A stretch of DNA of 64,000 nucleotides from Mesorhizobium erdmanii USDA 3471. GTDB lineage: Bacteria; Pseudomonadota; Alphaproteobacteria; Rhizobiales; Rhizobiaceae. The stretch is taken from positions 64,501-128,500 of the forward strand of contig NZ_AXAE01000023.1 in NCBI RefSeq assembly GCF_000472705.1, read 5' to 3'. The notes under the pieces are model-generated. The model was given only the letters and a program-made list of their open reading frames with translations, made no database searches and was not told where the DNA came from. Shown one piece after another: positions 42,944 through 53,008 of the stretch. Both the position numbers and the translations under genes were made by a program. The stretch's first letter is position 1. The number at the start of each line of letters is the position of its first letter.

Positions 42944-43718
42944 ACACCTGCAAAATCGATGAAACGAGAAGCTGCGTGTAAGGCGCGCGCGGGTCGTCGA
43001 GCACGCGGTCGGTGAGGCCGCTTTCGACGACGCGGCCGTCTTTCATCACCATCATGCGCTGCGACAGAAGGCGCGCCACGGCGAGGTCGTGGGTGACGAC
43101 GACGGCCGCGAGGCCGAGGTCGGTGACCAGCCCGCGCAGGAGGTCGAGCAGGCGTGCCTGCACCGAGACGTCGAGGCCGCCGGTCGGCTCATCCATGAAG
43201 ACCAGCCGCGGGCCGGTGACGAGATTGCGGGCGATCTGCAGGCGCTGGCGCATGCCGCCGGAAAAGGCGCGCGGCTCGTCGTCGATACGGTCTTGCTCGA
43301 TCTCGACGCGCGACAGCCAGTCGACGGCAGTGGCGCGGATCTTGCCGTAGTGACGGTCGCCGACCGCCATCAGACGTTCGCCGACATTGGCGCCGGCCGA
43401 CACCGTCATGCGCAGGCCGTCGGCCGGGTTCTGGTGGACAAAGCCCCAGTCGGTTCGCATCAGGAAGCGGCGCTCGGCCTCGCTCATGCGGTAGAGCTCG
43501 CGGAACTGGCCGTCGCGCATGCGGTAGCTGGCGGTGCCGGAGCTTGGCAGCAGCCGCGTCGACAGGCAGTTGAGCAGCGTCGTCTTGCCGGAGCCGGATT
43601 CACCGACGACAGCCAGGACTTCGCCCGGCCACAGGTCGAAGGAGACGTTGTCGCAGCCAACGCGCGAGCCGTAGAATTTGGACAGCGCCGAGACGCGCAG
43701 CAGCGGTTCGTCGGTCAT
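42942..43718 (-). CDS. phnK: C-P lyase subunit PhnK (ABC-type ATPase)
   Basis: A 258-residue ABC-type protein with Walker A GESGSGKTT, signature FSGGMRQRLQ, Walker B LVFMDEPTGGLDVS and switch VTHD. It resembles oligopeptide ATPases but belongs to the C-P lyase set, where it docks on PhnJ in the PhnGHIJ complex. It overlaps phnJ by four bases. Confidence 0.93.
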   Translation of the reverse strand: MTDEPLLRVSALSKFYGSRVGCDNVSFDLWPGEVLAVVGESGSGKTTLLNCLSTRLLPSSGTASYRMRDGQFRELYRMSEAERRFLMRTDWGFVHQNPADGLRMTVSAGANVGERLMAVGDRHYGKIRATAVDWLSRVEIEQDRIDDEPRAFSGGMRQRLQIARNLVTGPRLVFMDEPTGGLDVSVQARLLDLLRGLVTDLGLAAVVVTHDLAVARLLSQRMMVMKDGRVVESGLTDRVLDDPRAPYTQLLVSSILQV

Positions 43719-44632
43719 TGGGCCGGCTCCAATTCTTCTGAAGCAGAATGGGCTTCCGAGGCAAAATGGGTTTCCGGGGCAAGGTGGCCGCGATGGCCCT
43801 CTTCACGCCGCTTCTCGCAGTGGTCGGTGTCGGAGCAGACGAACATGTGGCCGCCATGATCGTCGAGGATGACCTCGTCGAGATAGACATTCTCGGCCGC
43901 GCACAGCGCGCAGGGCTGGTCGAAGGTCTGCACCTCGAACGGATGATCCTCGAAGTCGAGGCTGACGACATCGGTGAAGGGCGGCACCGCATAGATGCGC
44001 TTTTCGCGGCCGGCGCCGAACAGCTGCAGGGCCGGCGAGCGATGCATCTTGGGATTGTCGAATTTCGGCGTCGGCGAGGGGTCCATGACATAGCGCCCCT
44101 CGACCTTGACCGGATAGGCATAGGTGGTGGCGATGCGGCCGTGCTTGGCGATGTCCTCGTAGAGCTTCACATGCATGAGGCCGTATTCCTCCAGCGCATG
44201 CATTTTTCGCGTTTCGGTCTCACGCGGTTCGAGGAAGCGCAGCGGCTCGGGGATCGGCACCTGGTAGACCAGCACCTGGCCGGCGGTCGGCGGATGCTCC
44301 GGAATGCGGTGGCGGGTCTGGATGATGGTGGCGCTGGCGGTGTCGGTGGTGACAGCGACATTGGCGACCTTCTTGAAGAAGGCACGGATGGAGACGGCGT
44401 TGGTGGTGTCGTCGGCGCCCTGGTCGATGACCTTCAGCACGTCGTCAGGGCCGATGATTGAGGCGGTGACCTGGACGCCGCCGGTGCCCCAGCCATAGGG
44501 CATCGGCATTTCGCGCGAGGCGAACGGCACCTGATAGCCGGGGATGGCGATGCCCTTGAGGATCGCCCGGCGGATCATCCTTTTGGTCTGTTCGTCGAGG
44601 TAGGCGAAGTTGTAGGTGGCGATGTCGGTCAT
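43715..44632 (-). CDS. phnJ: C-P lyase catalytic subunit PhnJ (radical SAM)
   Basis: A 305-residue catalytic subunit that cleaves the C-P bond of 5-phosphoribosyl 1-phosphonates by radical chemistry. The unusual iron-sulfur and catalytic cysteines are present in the C-terminal part as C-A-L-C followed by C-S-D-T-D-H-C (pattern C-x2-C-x21-C-x5-C). N-terminal YAYLDEQTKRMIRRAIL-like residues fit the family. It ends in an unusual low-complexity tail made of short repeats (HFASEAHSASEELEP), encoded by an 18-base tandem repeat at 43744-43790. Confidence 0.95.
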   Translation of the reverse strand: MTDIATYNFAYLDEQTKRMIRRAILKGIAIPGYQVPFASREMPMPYGWGTGGVQVTASIIGPDDVLKVIDQGADDTTNAVSIRAFFKKVANVAVTTDTASATIIQTRHRIPEHPPTAGQVLVYQVPIPEPLRFLEPRETETRKMHALEEYGLMHVKLYEDIAKHGRIATTYAYPVKVEGRYVMDPSPTPKFDNPKMHRSPALQLFGAGREKRIYAVPPFTDVVSLDFEDHPFEVQTFDQPCALCAAENVYLDEVILDDHGGHMFVCSDTDHCEKRREEGHRGHLAPETHFASEAHSASEELEPAQ

Positions 44633-45048
44633 GATGCGACCTCAAGTTCCTTGGCGTAGCGCTTCAGCCGCTCGGCTAGCGTGCCGGTGTGCAGTTCGAA
44701 CATGTGGTTGTCGTCGTCGTAGAAATAGATCGAGCGACCTTCACCCTCGACGCGCGGACGCGGCGGGCGCATGTCGAGGCCTAGCTTGGCGACACGCTCG
44801 GCGTAGCGGTCGAAATCGGTGTCACCGATCTTGAAGGCGATGTGGTTGTAGCTGCGCTCCGGCAGCTTTTCGCCTTCCATGATGGCGATCCAAAGGTCGC
44901 CGATCAGGAAGAATTTTTCGCGCGACAGCGAGAACTGCTCGGCGTCGCTGGCATAGACCTCGCGGGCGTCGAAAATTCCGGTCAGGATTTCAGTCATCCG
45001 GCCGAGATCCCTGGCGATGAAAGTGATGTGGGAGAGGCCCTCGATCAT
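44629..45048 (-). CDS. fosX: FosX-type VOC metalloenzyme (fosfomycin hydrolase homologue)
   Basis: A 139-residue vicinal-oxygen-chelate protein whose opening MIEGLSHITFIARDL matches FosX. Metal ligands are visible as His7 (SHITF), the His in YNHIAF (about 68) and Glu in MFELHTG (about 118); Glu44 (SREKFF), the FosX general base, is also there. FosX adds water to the oxirane of fosfomycin. The Mesorhizobium homologue is known to sit in the phn operon and to be a weak, probably ancestral enzyme, so its native role is likely in phosphonate metabolism. It overlaps phnI and phnJ by four bases each. Confidence 0.88.
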   Translation of the reverse strand: MIEGLSHITFIARDLGRMTEILTGIFDAREVYASDAEQFSLSREKFFLIGDLWIAIMEGEKLPERSYNHIAFKIGDTDFDRYAERVAKLGLDMRPPRPRVEGEGRSIYFYDDDNHMFELHTGTLAERLKRYAKELEVAS

Positions 45049-46157
45049 TCCGCGGCCTCCCGCTTCTCTTCCGCCTTGGCCGGGTTCTCCCGCGCCTCGT
45101 ATTCGGCGCGCATGCGGCGCACGAGGTCAAGCTCGGCCTGGAAGTCCACATAGTGCGGCAGCTTCAGATGCTCGACGAAGCCGGTTGCCTGGACATTGTC
45201 GGAGTGTGAGATGACGAACTCCTCGTCTTGGGCGGCGGCGACAATGTCCTCGCCGAGTTCGGAGGCGCGCAACGCGCGGTCGCAGAGCGCCATGGCCATC
45301 GCCTTGCGCTCGCTCTGGCCGAAGACGAGGCCGTAGCCGCGGGTGAATTGCGGCGGCGCCTTGGCCGAGCCCTTGAACTGGTTGACCATCTGGCATTCGG
45401 TGACCCGCACCGTGCCGAGCGGCGCGGCGAAAGGCAGTTCGGGCACGTCGAGTTCCAGCTCGACCTCGCCGATGCGGATTTCGCCAACGAAAGGATGGTT
45501 GCGGGCATAGCCGCGCTGGGTCGAATAGCCGAGCGCCAGGAGAAAACCCTCGTCGCCGCGCGACAGCGCCTGCAGGCGGATGTCGCGGGCCATCGGGAAT
45601 TCCAGCGGCTCGCGGGTGATGTCGCCGGGGACATGGTCCCCAGGCATCTCGCCATCCGGTTCGATCAGGCCTTCGCGGGCGAGGATCGCCGAAACGCGCG
45701 GCATGGCCTGCGCTTCCGTCTCGCGCTGCAACGGCTCCGCGACATCGGCGCCGGCGGCAAGCTCGGGATCGAGCAGGCGGTGCGTGTAGTCGAAGGTCGG
45801 GCCGAGCAACTGGCCGCCGGGCAGATCCTTGTAGGTTGCCGAGACCCGCCGCTCGACCAGCATGGTGCCGGTGTCGATCGGCTCGCTGTAGCCGAAGCGC
45901 GGCAGCGTGGTGCGATAGGCGCGCACCAGGAAGATCGCCTCGATCATGTCGCCGCGTGCCTGGACGATGGCGAGCGCTGCCAGTTCCCTGTCGTAGAGCG
46001 AGCCTTCGCTCATCACCCGGTCGACGCCGAGCGCCAGCTGCTCGACAATCTGGTCGAGGCGCAGTGCCGGAACCGAACGGTCGCCGCGCCGGCGATCGGC
46101 GAGCAGGCCGTGGGCGTTGGCGATTGCGGCCTCGCCGCCTTTTACCGCGACATACAT
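45045..46157 (-). CDS. phnI: C-P lyase core subunit PhnI
   Basis: A 370-residue core subunit. PhnI is the nucleosidase that, with PhnG, H and L, exchanges the adenine of ATP for phosphonate to form alpha-D-ribose 1-phosphonate 5-triphosphate. Family wording is seen in MYVAVKGGEAAIANAHGLL, RGDRSVPALRLDQIVEQLAL and LPHYVDFQAELDLVR. It follows phnH with a one-base gap and overlaps fosX. Confidence 0.95.
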   Translation of the reverse strand: MYVAVKGGEAAIANAHGLLADRRRGDRSVPALRLDQIVEQLALGVDRVMSEGSLYDRELAALAIVQARGDMIEAIFLVRAYRTTLPRFGYSEPIDTGTMLVERRVSATYKDLPGGQLLGPTFDYTHRLLDPELAAGADVAEPLQRETEAQAMPRVSAILAREGLIEPDGEMPGDHVPGDITREPLEFPMARDIRLQALSRGDEGFLLALGYSTQRGYARNHPFVGEIRIGEVELELDVPELPFAAPLGTVRVTECQMVNQFKGSAKAPPQFTRGYGLVFGQSERKAMAMALCDRALRASELGEDIVAAAQDEEFVISHSDNVQATGFVEHLKLPHYVDFQAELDLVRRMRAEYEARENPAKAEEKREAAE

Positions 46158-46158
46158 C

Positions 46159-46770
46159 TCAAGCCTCCATCGTCTTGATGCGCGTGGTGCGCGGCAGACA
46201 GGCTATGCCGTCCGCGGTGGCGAGGATGATGTCGACGCCGCGCGGGAAGCGTTTCATGTTCTGCTTCCACTGCTCGATGAAATGACGCGGCATCTGCGCC
46301 GGCGCGATCTTGGCGCTGGTTTCGATGCCGGGGCCTTCGAGCAGCAGCGGAGCGCCTGAGGTCAGGTCGCCGACTTGCAGGATCAGCGTGGTCGAACGGT
46401 CGGGATAATCCTGCGTGCCTTGCGAAAAGCCGTCGAGCGCCATCATCTCGGCCGGCGCGGCGACAAAGGCGAAATGCGCATCGGCCGCCGTGTTGGCCAG
46501 CGGTGCGCCGGTGTGGAAGCCAAGCCAGGAGACGATCGCGGCGGAGGCGTGCAAGGCCGGGTCGAGCCAAAGCGGCGTGTCGTTGTCGCAGAGCGCCAGT
46601 GCCACGGCGCCGGCGGTTCCCGAGAGCGGCGAAGGTGGGCGGGCCAGGGCGGGCAGAGGCTGCACGCTGCCCGGCCGCGCCATCGCGTCCATGATCGCGC
46701 GAAAAACGGTCTGAGCATTGAAGACCGGATCGGCGAAACCGCCCTCGATCGATTGTGCCGCGATATCCAT
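46159..46770 (-). CDS. phnH: C-P lyase core subunit PhnH
   Basis: A 203-residue core subunit of the C-P lyase complex with the family beginning GGFADPVFNAQTVFRAIMDAMARPG (about residues 10-34) and C-terminal FPRGVDIILATADGIACLPRTTRI. PhnH has a PLP-transferase-like fold without the cofactor. Its ATG shares one base with the stop of phnG (TGATG type). Confidence 0.94.
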   Translation of the reverse strand: MDIAAQSIEGGFADPVFNAQTVFRAIMDAMARPGSVQPLPALARPPSPLSGTAGAVALALCDNDTPLWLDPALHASAAIVSWLGFHTGAPLANTAADAHFAFVAAPAEMMALDGFSQGTQDYPDRSTTLILQVGDLTSGAPLLLEGPGIETSAKIAPAQMPRHFIEQWKQNMKRFPRGVDIILATADGIACLPRTTRIKTMEA

Positions 46771-47231
46771 CAGTCTTCTCCGCGAACCATGGTGAAGAAA
46801 TCCACCTTCGTCGCCGCCGTCTCGGCGCGGCGTTTTTCATGGGCAGTGGCGAGCGCCGACCTCAAAGGCGCGATCAGCCTGATCTCGACCTCGGCGCGGC
46901 GGGCAGGGTCCTGCCAGAGCGCGTCGGCGATCGCCGCCAGCTTCGCCTTCTGCTTGTCGCGGCCAAGCGCGTAGCAATGGCCGACCTGTCCGGATGGCAG
47001 CCGGACAGTGGCGCGCGTGACGGTCGCCTCGCCGACATTGAACGGCGCGCCGCCGCCGCCGATGCGGCCGCGCAGCGTCACCAGCCCGGTCTCGGGACCG
47101 CGCAGCAATTCGGCTTGCGAGGGCAGGCCGGCCTCGTTCCAGAGCCGGACGATGTCGTCGCCGCTCGATTGCGCCAGCGTCGCCATGGCGGCCTTGCGCT
47201 CGGCCTGGTCGCGGGCTTCCTGTCCTCGCAT
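46770..47231 (-). CDS. phnG: C-P lyase core subunit PhnG
   Basis: A 153-residue core subunit, first gene of the C-P lyase operon, with family segments LLRGPETGLVTLRGRIGGGGAPFNVGEATVTRATV-like (about 40-75) and GHCYALGRDKQKAKLAAIADAL. Two ATGs are possible: 47238-47240 sits immediately after GAGGA, too close, whereas 47229-47231 lies nine bases after it and is preferred. The promoter with Pho box and PhnF operator is directly upstream. Confidence 0.93.
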   Translation of the reverse strand: MRGQEARDQAERKAAMATLAQSSGDDIVRLWNEAGLPSQAELLRGPETGLVTLRGRIGGGGAPFNVGEATVTRATVRLPSGQVGHCYALGRDKQKAKLAAIADALWQDPARRAEVEIRLIAPLRSALATAHEKRRAETAATKVDFFTMVRGED

Positions 47232-47255
47232 CGGCTGCATTCCTCTTCGCTAAAT

Positions 47256-47275
47256 TTGTCTATTGATATAGACAA
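47256..47275. promoter_or_regulatory. Candidate PhnF operator
   Basis: TTGTCTAT-TGAT-ATAGACAA is a perfect 8-bp inverted repeat between divergent phnG and phnF, about 25 bases from the phnG start. The ATAGACAA half resembles the GTNTAGACNA-like half-sites recognised by HutC/PhnF-type GntR regulators. It lies just downstream of the -10 for phnG, an ideal place for repression. Confidence 0.7.
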
Positions 47276-47283
47276 CTATACAA

Positions 47284-47289
47284 ATTATA
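47284..47289 (-). promoter_or_regulatory. -10 element of phnG promoter
   Basis: On the minus strand these bases read TATAAT, a perfect -10 hexamer. It lies 22 bases downstream of the Pho box and nine bases upstream of the PhnF-type operator, so the start point would be near 47277, within or beside the operator. Confidence 0.55.
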
Positions 47290-47310
47290 CATAATACCTA
47301 ACGCGAGTCC

Positions 47311-47328
47311 ATGACGGGTGGATGACAT
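47311..47328 (-). promoter_or_regulatory. Candidate Pho box (PhoB site) upstream of phnG
   Basis: On the minus strand the sequence is ATGTCAT-CCAC-CCGTCAT, two GTCAT repeats 11 bases apart, agreeing with the PhoB consensus of two CTGTCAT-like repeats separated by four bases. It lies upstream of the TATAAT and points towards phnG, as expected for phosphate-starvation activation of the C-P lyase operon. Confidence 0.65.
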
Positions 47329-47351
47329 CTCAGGGAAGGCGGGGGCAATCC

Positions 47352-48104
47352 ATGATCGAACGACAGCAAGCCGACAGCATCGAGCGGCGCAGTGGGGTCT
47401 CGCTGTGGCGGCAGATCGCCGACAGGATCCTGCATGGAATTTCGGTGGGCGACTTCACCGAGAATGCCGCGCTGCCGCCGGAGGTGGCACTGGCCGAGCG
47501 CTATGGCGTCAACCGTCACACGGTGCGCAGCGCCATATCGGCGCTTGTCCAGGAAGGGGTGCTGCGGGCCGAGCAGGGACGCGGCACCTTCGTCCTGTCG
47601 CGCAAGCGGCTGTCCTATCCGATCGGCGCGCGCACGCGCTTTTCGACGGGCCTGCAAGGGCAGACGTCGGAACGGCACATCGTGCTGCTCGCCTCGTCGG
47701 TCGAGCCGGCCAGCCAGCGTGTCGCCGAGGGTCTTGGGCTGGGCAGGGGGGCCGAAGTGATCAGGCTCGAGACGCGTGGTGAAGCTGATAAGCGGCCGGT
47801 GTCACGCGCTGCCGGCTGGTTCGAGGCCAGGCGTTTTGCCGGCATCGACAAGGCGATGGCCGAGACCGGCTCGATCACCGCGTCGCTGGCGCGCTTCGGT
47901 GTCGAGGACTATCTCAGGCAATCGACCGTTCTGTCGGCGCGCCACGCCGATGCGGCTGATCTTGCCGACCTCGACCTGCAGCCGGGTGCCATCGTGCTGG
48001 TCACTGTGGCCGTCAACGTCACACCGGACGGCCAGCCGATCCAGTTTTCGGAATCGCGCTTTCCGGCCGAGCGGGTGGAGCTCAAATTGTCGGCGAACAG
48101 CTAG
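47352..48104 (+). CDS. phnF: PhnF, GntR-family (HutC subfamily) regulator
   Basis: A 250-residue regulator with an N-terminal winged helix (about 12-78, LPPEVALAERYGVNRHTVRSAISALVQEGVLRAEQGRGTFV-type pattern) and a UTRA effector domain ending in the typical QPIQFSESRFPAERVELK. It is divergent from phnG and carries the normal place and size of PhnF, the local repressor of phosphonate genes. The ATG at 47352 is preferred to one at 47322, which lies close to the Pho box. Confidence 0.9.
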   Translation: MIERQQADSIERRSGVSLWRQIADRILHGISVGDFTENAALPPEVALAERYGVNRHTVRSAISALVQEGVLRAEQGRGTFVLSRKRLSYPIGARTRFSTGLQGQTSERHIVLLASSVEPASQRVAEGLGLGRGAEVIRLETRGEADKRPVSRAAGWFEARRFAGIDKAMAETGSITASLARFGVEDYLRQSTVLSARHADAADLADLDLQPGAIVLVTVAVNVTPDGQPIQFSESRFPAERVELKLSANS

Positions 48105-48112
48105 CCCTGACG

Positions 48113-48176
48113 TCGTCATCCTTGGGCGAAGCAGGAGCGTAGCTCCGTCGCGGAGACCCAAGAATCCATGCCGCGA
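48113..48176. repeat. Rhizobial intergenic repeat with dyad symmetry
   Basis: CGTCATCCTTGGGCGAAGCA, then GGAGCGTAGCTCCGTCGCGG, then AGACCCAAGAATCCATG. The GGAGCGTAGCTCC core is a palindrome and CTTGGG/CCCAAG form an outer stem. A shorter relative occurs near 36073-36115. It lies between the convergent phnF and alcohol dehydrogenase genes. Confidence 0.5.
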
Positions 48177-48244
48177 TCGCCGCCGAGGGACGCAATGGAG
48201 CAGAATTCTGCACCGTTGCAACGCTTCAACGTCATGCCGGCCTG

Positions 48245-49261
48245 CTACCTCACTTCGATCACAGCCTTGATCAGCCCGGATTTCTCGTGCACCCAGCGGG
48301 CGAGATCGCGCGGCGTGTCTTCCAACGTGGTGCGGTGGGTGACGAGCTTGGTCAATGGCACGGCGCCGTTGCGGATCGAGGCGGCGACGTGGTCGAAGTC
48401 GGCCTTCAGCGCATTGCGGCTGCCGATCAGCGTCATTTCGCGTTTGTGGAATTCCGGATCGGAAAAGACGATGTCGTCCTTGACGACGCTGACCAGCACC
48501 AGCGCGCCGCCATGCGCGACATGGGCGAAGGCCGACTGGACCGAGGCCGTATTGCCGGTGGCGTCGAAGACGACGTCGAAACCTTCACCGCCGGTCGCGT
48601 CGCGAACCAACTCGGCGCCCGTTTTCGTCGAGCCGTCGAGCGTGGCGAAGCCTAGCTCGCTTTCGGCAAAGCCGAGCCGCTCGCTGCTCATGTCGAGCAG
48701 GCTCACATCGAGCCCGGCGATGCGGGCGAAGATGGCGGTGCCTAACCCGATCGGGCCGGCGCCGATGACCAGCGTGCGGGCGCCGGTTTCGGCCTTGGCA
48801 CGGCGCACGGCATGGGCGCCGATGGCGAGGAACTCCACCGCCGCGGCGTCGGCCAGCGACAGGCCCTTGGCCGGATAGAGGTTTTGTGCCGGCACCAGAA
48901 TTCTTTCGCACATGGCGCCGTCACGATGGACGCCGAGCACCTCGATCCTGACACAGCAGTTGGGCTTGCCGTGCAGGCAGGCAATGCATTTGCCGCAGGA
49001 CAGATAGGGGTTGATGACGACCGGCTCGCCAATGGTAAGTTCGACACCGTCACCGGTCTCGACGATCGTTCCCGACACTTCGTGGCCCATGATGCGGGGG
49101 TAGGCGAGGAACGGGTGCTTGCCCTCGAAAATGTGATAGTCGGTGCCGCAGATGCCGACATGGCTGACCGCCACCAGCGCCCAGCCGGCAGGCGGCGCGC
49201 CCGGCGCGGGGCGGTCTTCGACGACAAGGTCGCCGGGCGATCGGCAAACGACGGCTTTCAT
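48245..49261 (-). CDS. Zinc-dependent medium-chain alcohol/polyol dehydrogenase
   Basis: A 338-residue NAD(P)-dependent dehydrogenase. The catalytic zinc site is GICGTDYH (Cys) and GHEVSG (His, Glu); four structural-zinc cysteines occur in CGKCIACLHGKPNCC (about 93-107). The Rossmann motif is GAGPIGLG and an acidic residue follows in LLDMSS, which favours NAD. It is last in the gene order after the RbsBAC importer, so it probably oxidises the imported sugar or a sugar-acid derivative, such as L-galactonate or an L-idonate-like compound. Confidence 0.9.
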   Translation of the reverse strand: MKAVVCRSPGDLVVEDRPAPGAPPAGWALVAVSHVGICGTDYHIFEGKHPFLAYPRIMGHEVSGTIVETGDGVELTIGEPVVINPYLSCGKCIACLHGKPNCCVRIEVLGVHRDGAMCERILVPAQNLYPAKGLSLADAAAVEFLAIGAHAVRRAKAETGARTLVIGAGPIGLGTAIFARIAGLDVSLLDMSSERLGFAESELGFATLDGSTKTGAELVRDATGGEGFDVVFDATGNTASVQSAFAHVAHGGALVLVSVVKDDIVFSDPEFHKREMTLIGSRNALKADFDHVAASIRNGAVPLTKLVTHRTTLEDTPRDLARWVHEKSGLIKAVIEVR

Positions 49262-49333
49262 GCTCTGATCCAGTCTGTTCACGAAAATCACCGGCCCGCC
49301 AGTTGCGGCAGACCGGCGATCGGTCGGGGATGC

Positions 49334-50295
49334 CTATTTGCCGCGGCGCCGCAGCCCGTCGAAATAGACGATGATGATGATCAGCGCGCCGGTGATGATG
49401 CGCTGCCAGAAGGCGTTGACGTTGAGCAGGTTGGCGCCGTTGTTGATGGTGGCCAGAATGAAAGCACCAAGCAGCGGGCCGTGCACCGAGCCGACCGCGC
49501 CGAACAGCGAGGTGCCGCCGATCACCGACGAGGCGATCGCCTGCAACTCCCAGCCCTCGGCCTGGGTCGGGTTGCCGATGCCGATGCGCGAGGCGAGCAG
49601 CACGCCAACAAAGGCCGCGCACAGGCCCGACAACGTGTAGGCCATGTAGATGGTGCGCTGGACATTGACGCCGGACAGGCGGGAAGCCTCGGCATTGGAG
49701 CCGACCGAAAAGAGATAGCGGCCCCAGCGGCTGTGATGCAGGAAGATGTAGGCCGGGATGCCGACCAGGATGACCATCCAGAACAGATTGGGGACACCGA
49801 GGAAGGAGTTGCGCGAGAATTCCTGGAAGGCATCGTTGTTGATCGAGATCGAATTGCCGTTCGTCATCAGAAGGCCGATGCCGCGCAGCGACGTCAGCGT
49901 CGCGAGCGTGATGATGAAGGGCGGCAGGCCCATCTTGACGATGCCGAAGCCATGGAACAGGCCAATGGCGACGCCGACCAGAAGCGTGACCAGGATGGCG
50001 AGGAAAACCGGCAGGCCGGCATTGATCAGCATCGCGGCGATGACGGTGGCGAAGCCGACCACGGCGCCGACGGACAGATCGATGCCGCCGGTGATGATGA
50101 CGAAGGTCTGGCCGACCGCCAGAATGGCGATCATCGAACCCTGACGCAAAAGGTTCGAGATGTTGTTGGCCGAGGCGAAGCTCGATGTCGCCAGCGACAG
50201 GATGACCCAGAGCAGCACCAGCAGCGCCAGCAGCGTCAGCCCGAACAGGGCGTTGTAATTACGCTTGGGTTTTTCGGCGGGGACTGCCTCGGTGC

Positions 50296-50299
<4 letters not shown>
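49334..50299 (-). CDS. Sugar ABC importer permease (RbsC family)
   Basis: A 321-residue inner-membrane permease with about eight to ten hydrophobic segments and the RbsC hallmark GGIDLSVGAVVGFATVIAAM (about 85-105). It overlaps the upstream ATPase gene by four bases and completes the importer with it and the binding protein. Confidence 0.93.
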
Positions 50300-51849
<1,550 letters not shown>

Positions 51850-51966
51850 GACAATCCTCCCAGATCGGCCTCCCGGATTGCCTCGCGATTTGGCACGCGG
51901 CGAGGCTTTGAAATGCCGGTCTGAGCAAGTTTAGCCCAGGCCGGCGGATTTCCAAACGACATGGCT

Positions 51967-51993
51967 GTTTCCGGGGCACGAGGCCCCGGAAAC
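51967..51993 (-). terminator. Hairpin after binding-protein gene
   Basis: GTTTCCGGGGC-ACGAG-GCCCCGGAAAC is a perfect 11-bp stem with a 5-base loop, 19 bases after the binding-protein stop codon. No T-tract follows in the direction of transcription; partial termination or message protection is likely. Confidence 0.7.
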
Positions 51994-52012
51994 TGTGCGG
52001 CTGCGCCGAGGC

Positions 52013-53008
52013 TTAGTTGAGCTTCGGATTGAGCAGCGCGTCGATCTTTGGATCCTTCATGTTGGCCTTGGTAACGAGGTTGGCGCCGGTGTCGACATTG
52101 GCCTCGACCTTTTCGCCCTTCGAGGCAGCGAGCGCGGTCTTGATGCCGTCATAGCCCATCCGGTAAGGATCCTGGACGACGAGGCCGGAAATGACGCCGT
52201 CATTCAGGAACTTGATCAGCTTCTCGTCGCTGTCGAAGCCGATCAGTCCGACCTTGCCGGCAAGCTTGTTCTCGGCGATCGCCTGGCCGACGCCCTGCGC
52301 CATGATCAGGTTGGAGGCGAAGATACCCTTCAGGTCCGGGTTGGCTGTGATCAGGTCGGTCGCGATGTTGAGGCCGGTGGTGGCCTGGCCGTCGGCATAT
52401 TTGTCGGCGACCAGTTCGAGACCGGGATACTTGGCCTTGAGCTGTTCCTTGAAGCCCTGGGCGCGCTGTTCGAGCGAGCCGGCACCAGGCAGCGCGGTGA
52501 TCAGAGCGACCTTGCCTTCGACCTTGCCGCCATTGGCGGCGCCGATGGCAGCGGCAAGGCCGTCCGCGGCGACGCGGCCGCCCTGCACGTTGTCGGTGGT
52601 CAGGAACGAGGTGAAGGCCTTGGAGTCGGCGCTGGAATCGATGCCGATGATCTTGACCTTGGCGGCGGCCTCGTCGATCGGCTTGCCGAGCGCCTTGGCT
52701 TCGGTCGGCGCGATGACGACGGCGGCCGGATTGCCGGCGACGGCGTTCTCGAGGATCGAGATCTGGCCATTGACGTCGGTCTCAGCCTGGGCGCCGAGTT
52801 CCGGCACGTTGACGCCGAGATCCTTGCCGGCCTTGCGGGCGCCGGCGAGCACGATCTGCCAGTAGAACGATGTGGTGTCCTTGACGATGATCGGAATGGT
52901 CACGTCGGCAGCGGAAACCGGTGCCGTATGCATGACGCCGGCGAGCATCGAGGCTGCTGCCAGAGCCATCACGGCACGGCGGTTGAGAATGCTGGTCACG
53001 AATTTCAT
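52013..53008 (-). CDS. Sugar ABC importer binding protein (RbsB family)
   Basis: A 331-residue secreted protein with a signal peptide of about 33 residues (LNRRAVMALAAASMLAG...VSAADV) and the peripheral-binding-protein fold: VTIPIIVKDTTSFYW at the first strand, AVVIAPTEAKAL, IIGIDSSAD and VGLIGFDSD. It is the first gene of the operon. A 32-bp palindrome lies about 220 bases upstream. Ligand presumably an aldose oxidised by the neighbouring aldo/keto reductase. Confidence 0.92.
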   Translation of the reverse strand: MKFVTSILNRRAVMALAAASMLAGVMHTAPVSAADVTIPIIVKDTTSFYWQIVLAGARKAGKDLGVNVPELGAQAETDVNGQISILENAVAGNPAAVVIAPTEAKALGKPIDEAAAKVKIIGIDSSADSKAFTSFLTTDNVQGGRVAADGLAAAIGAANGGKVEGKVALITALPGAGSLEQRAQGFKEQLKAKYPGLELVADKYADGQATTGLNIATDLITANPDLKGIFASNLIMAQGVGQAIAENKLAGKVGLIGFDSDEKLIKFLNDGVISGLVVQDPYRMGYDGIKTALAASKGEKVEANVDTGANLVTKANMKDPKIDALLNPKLN

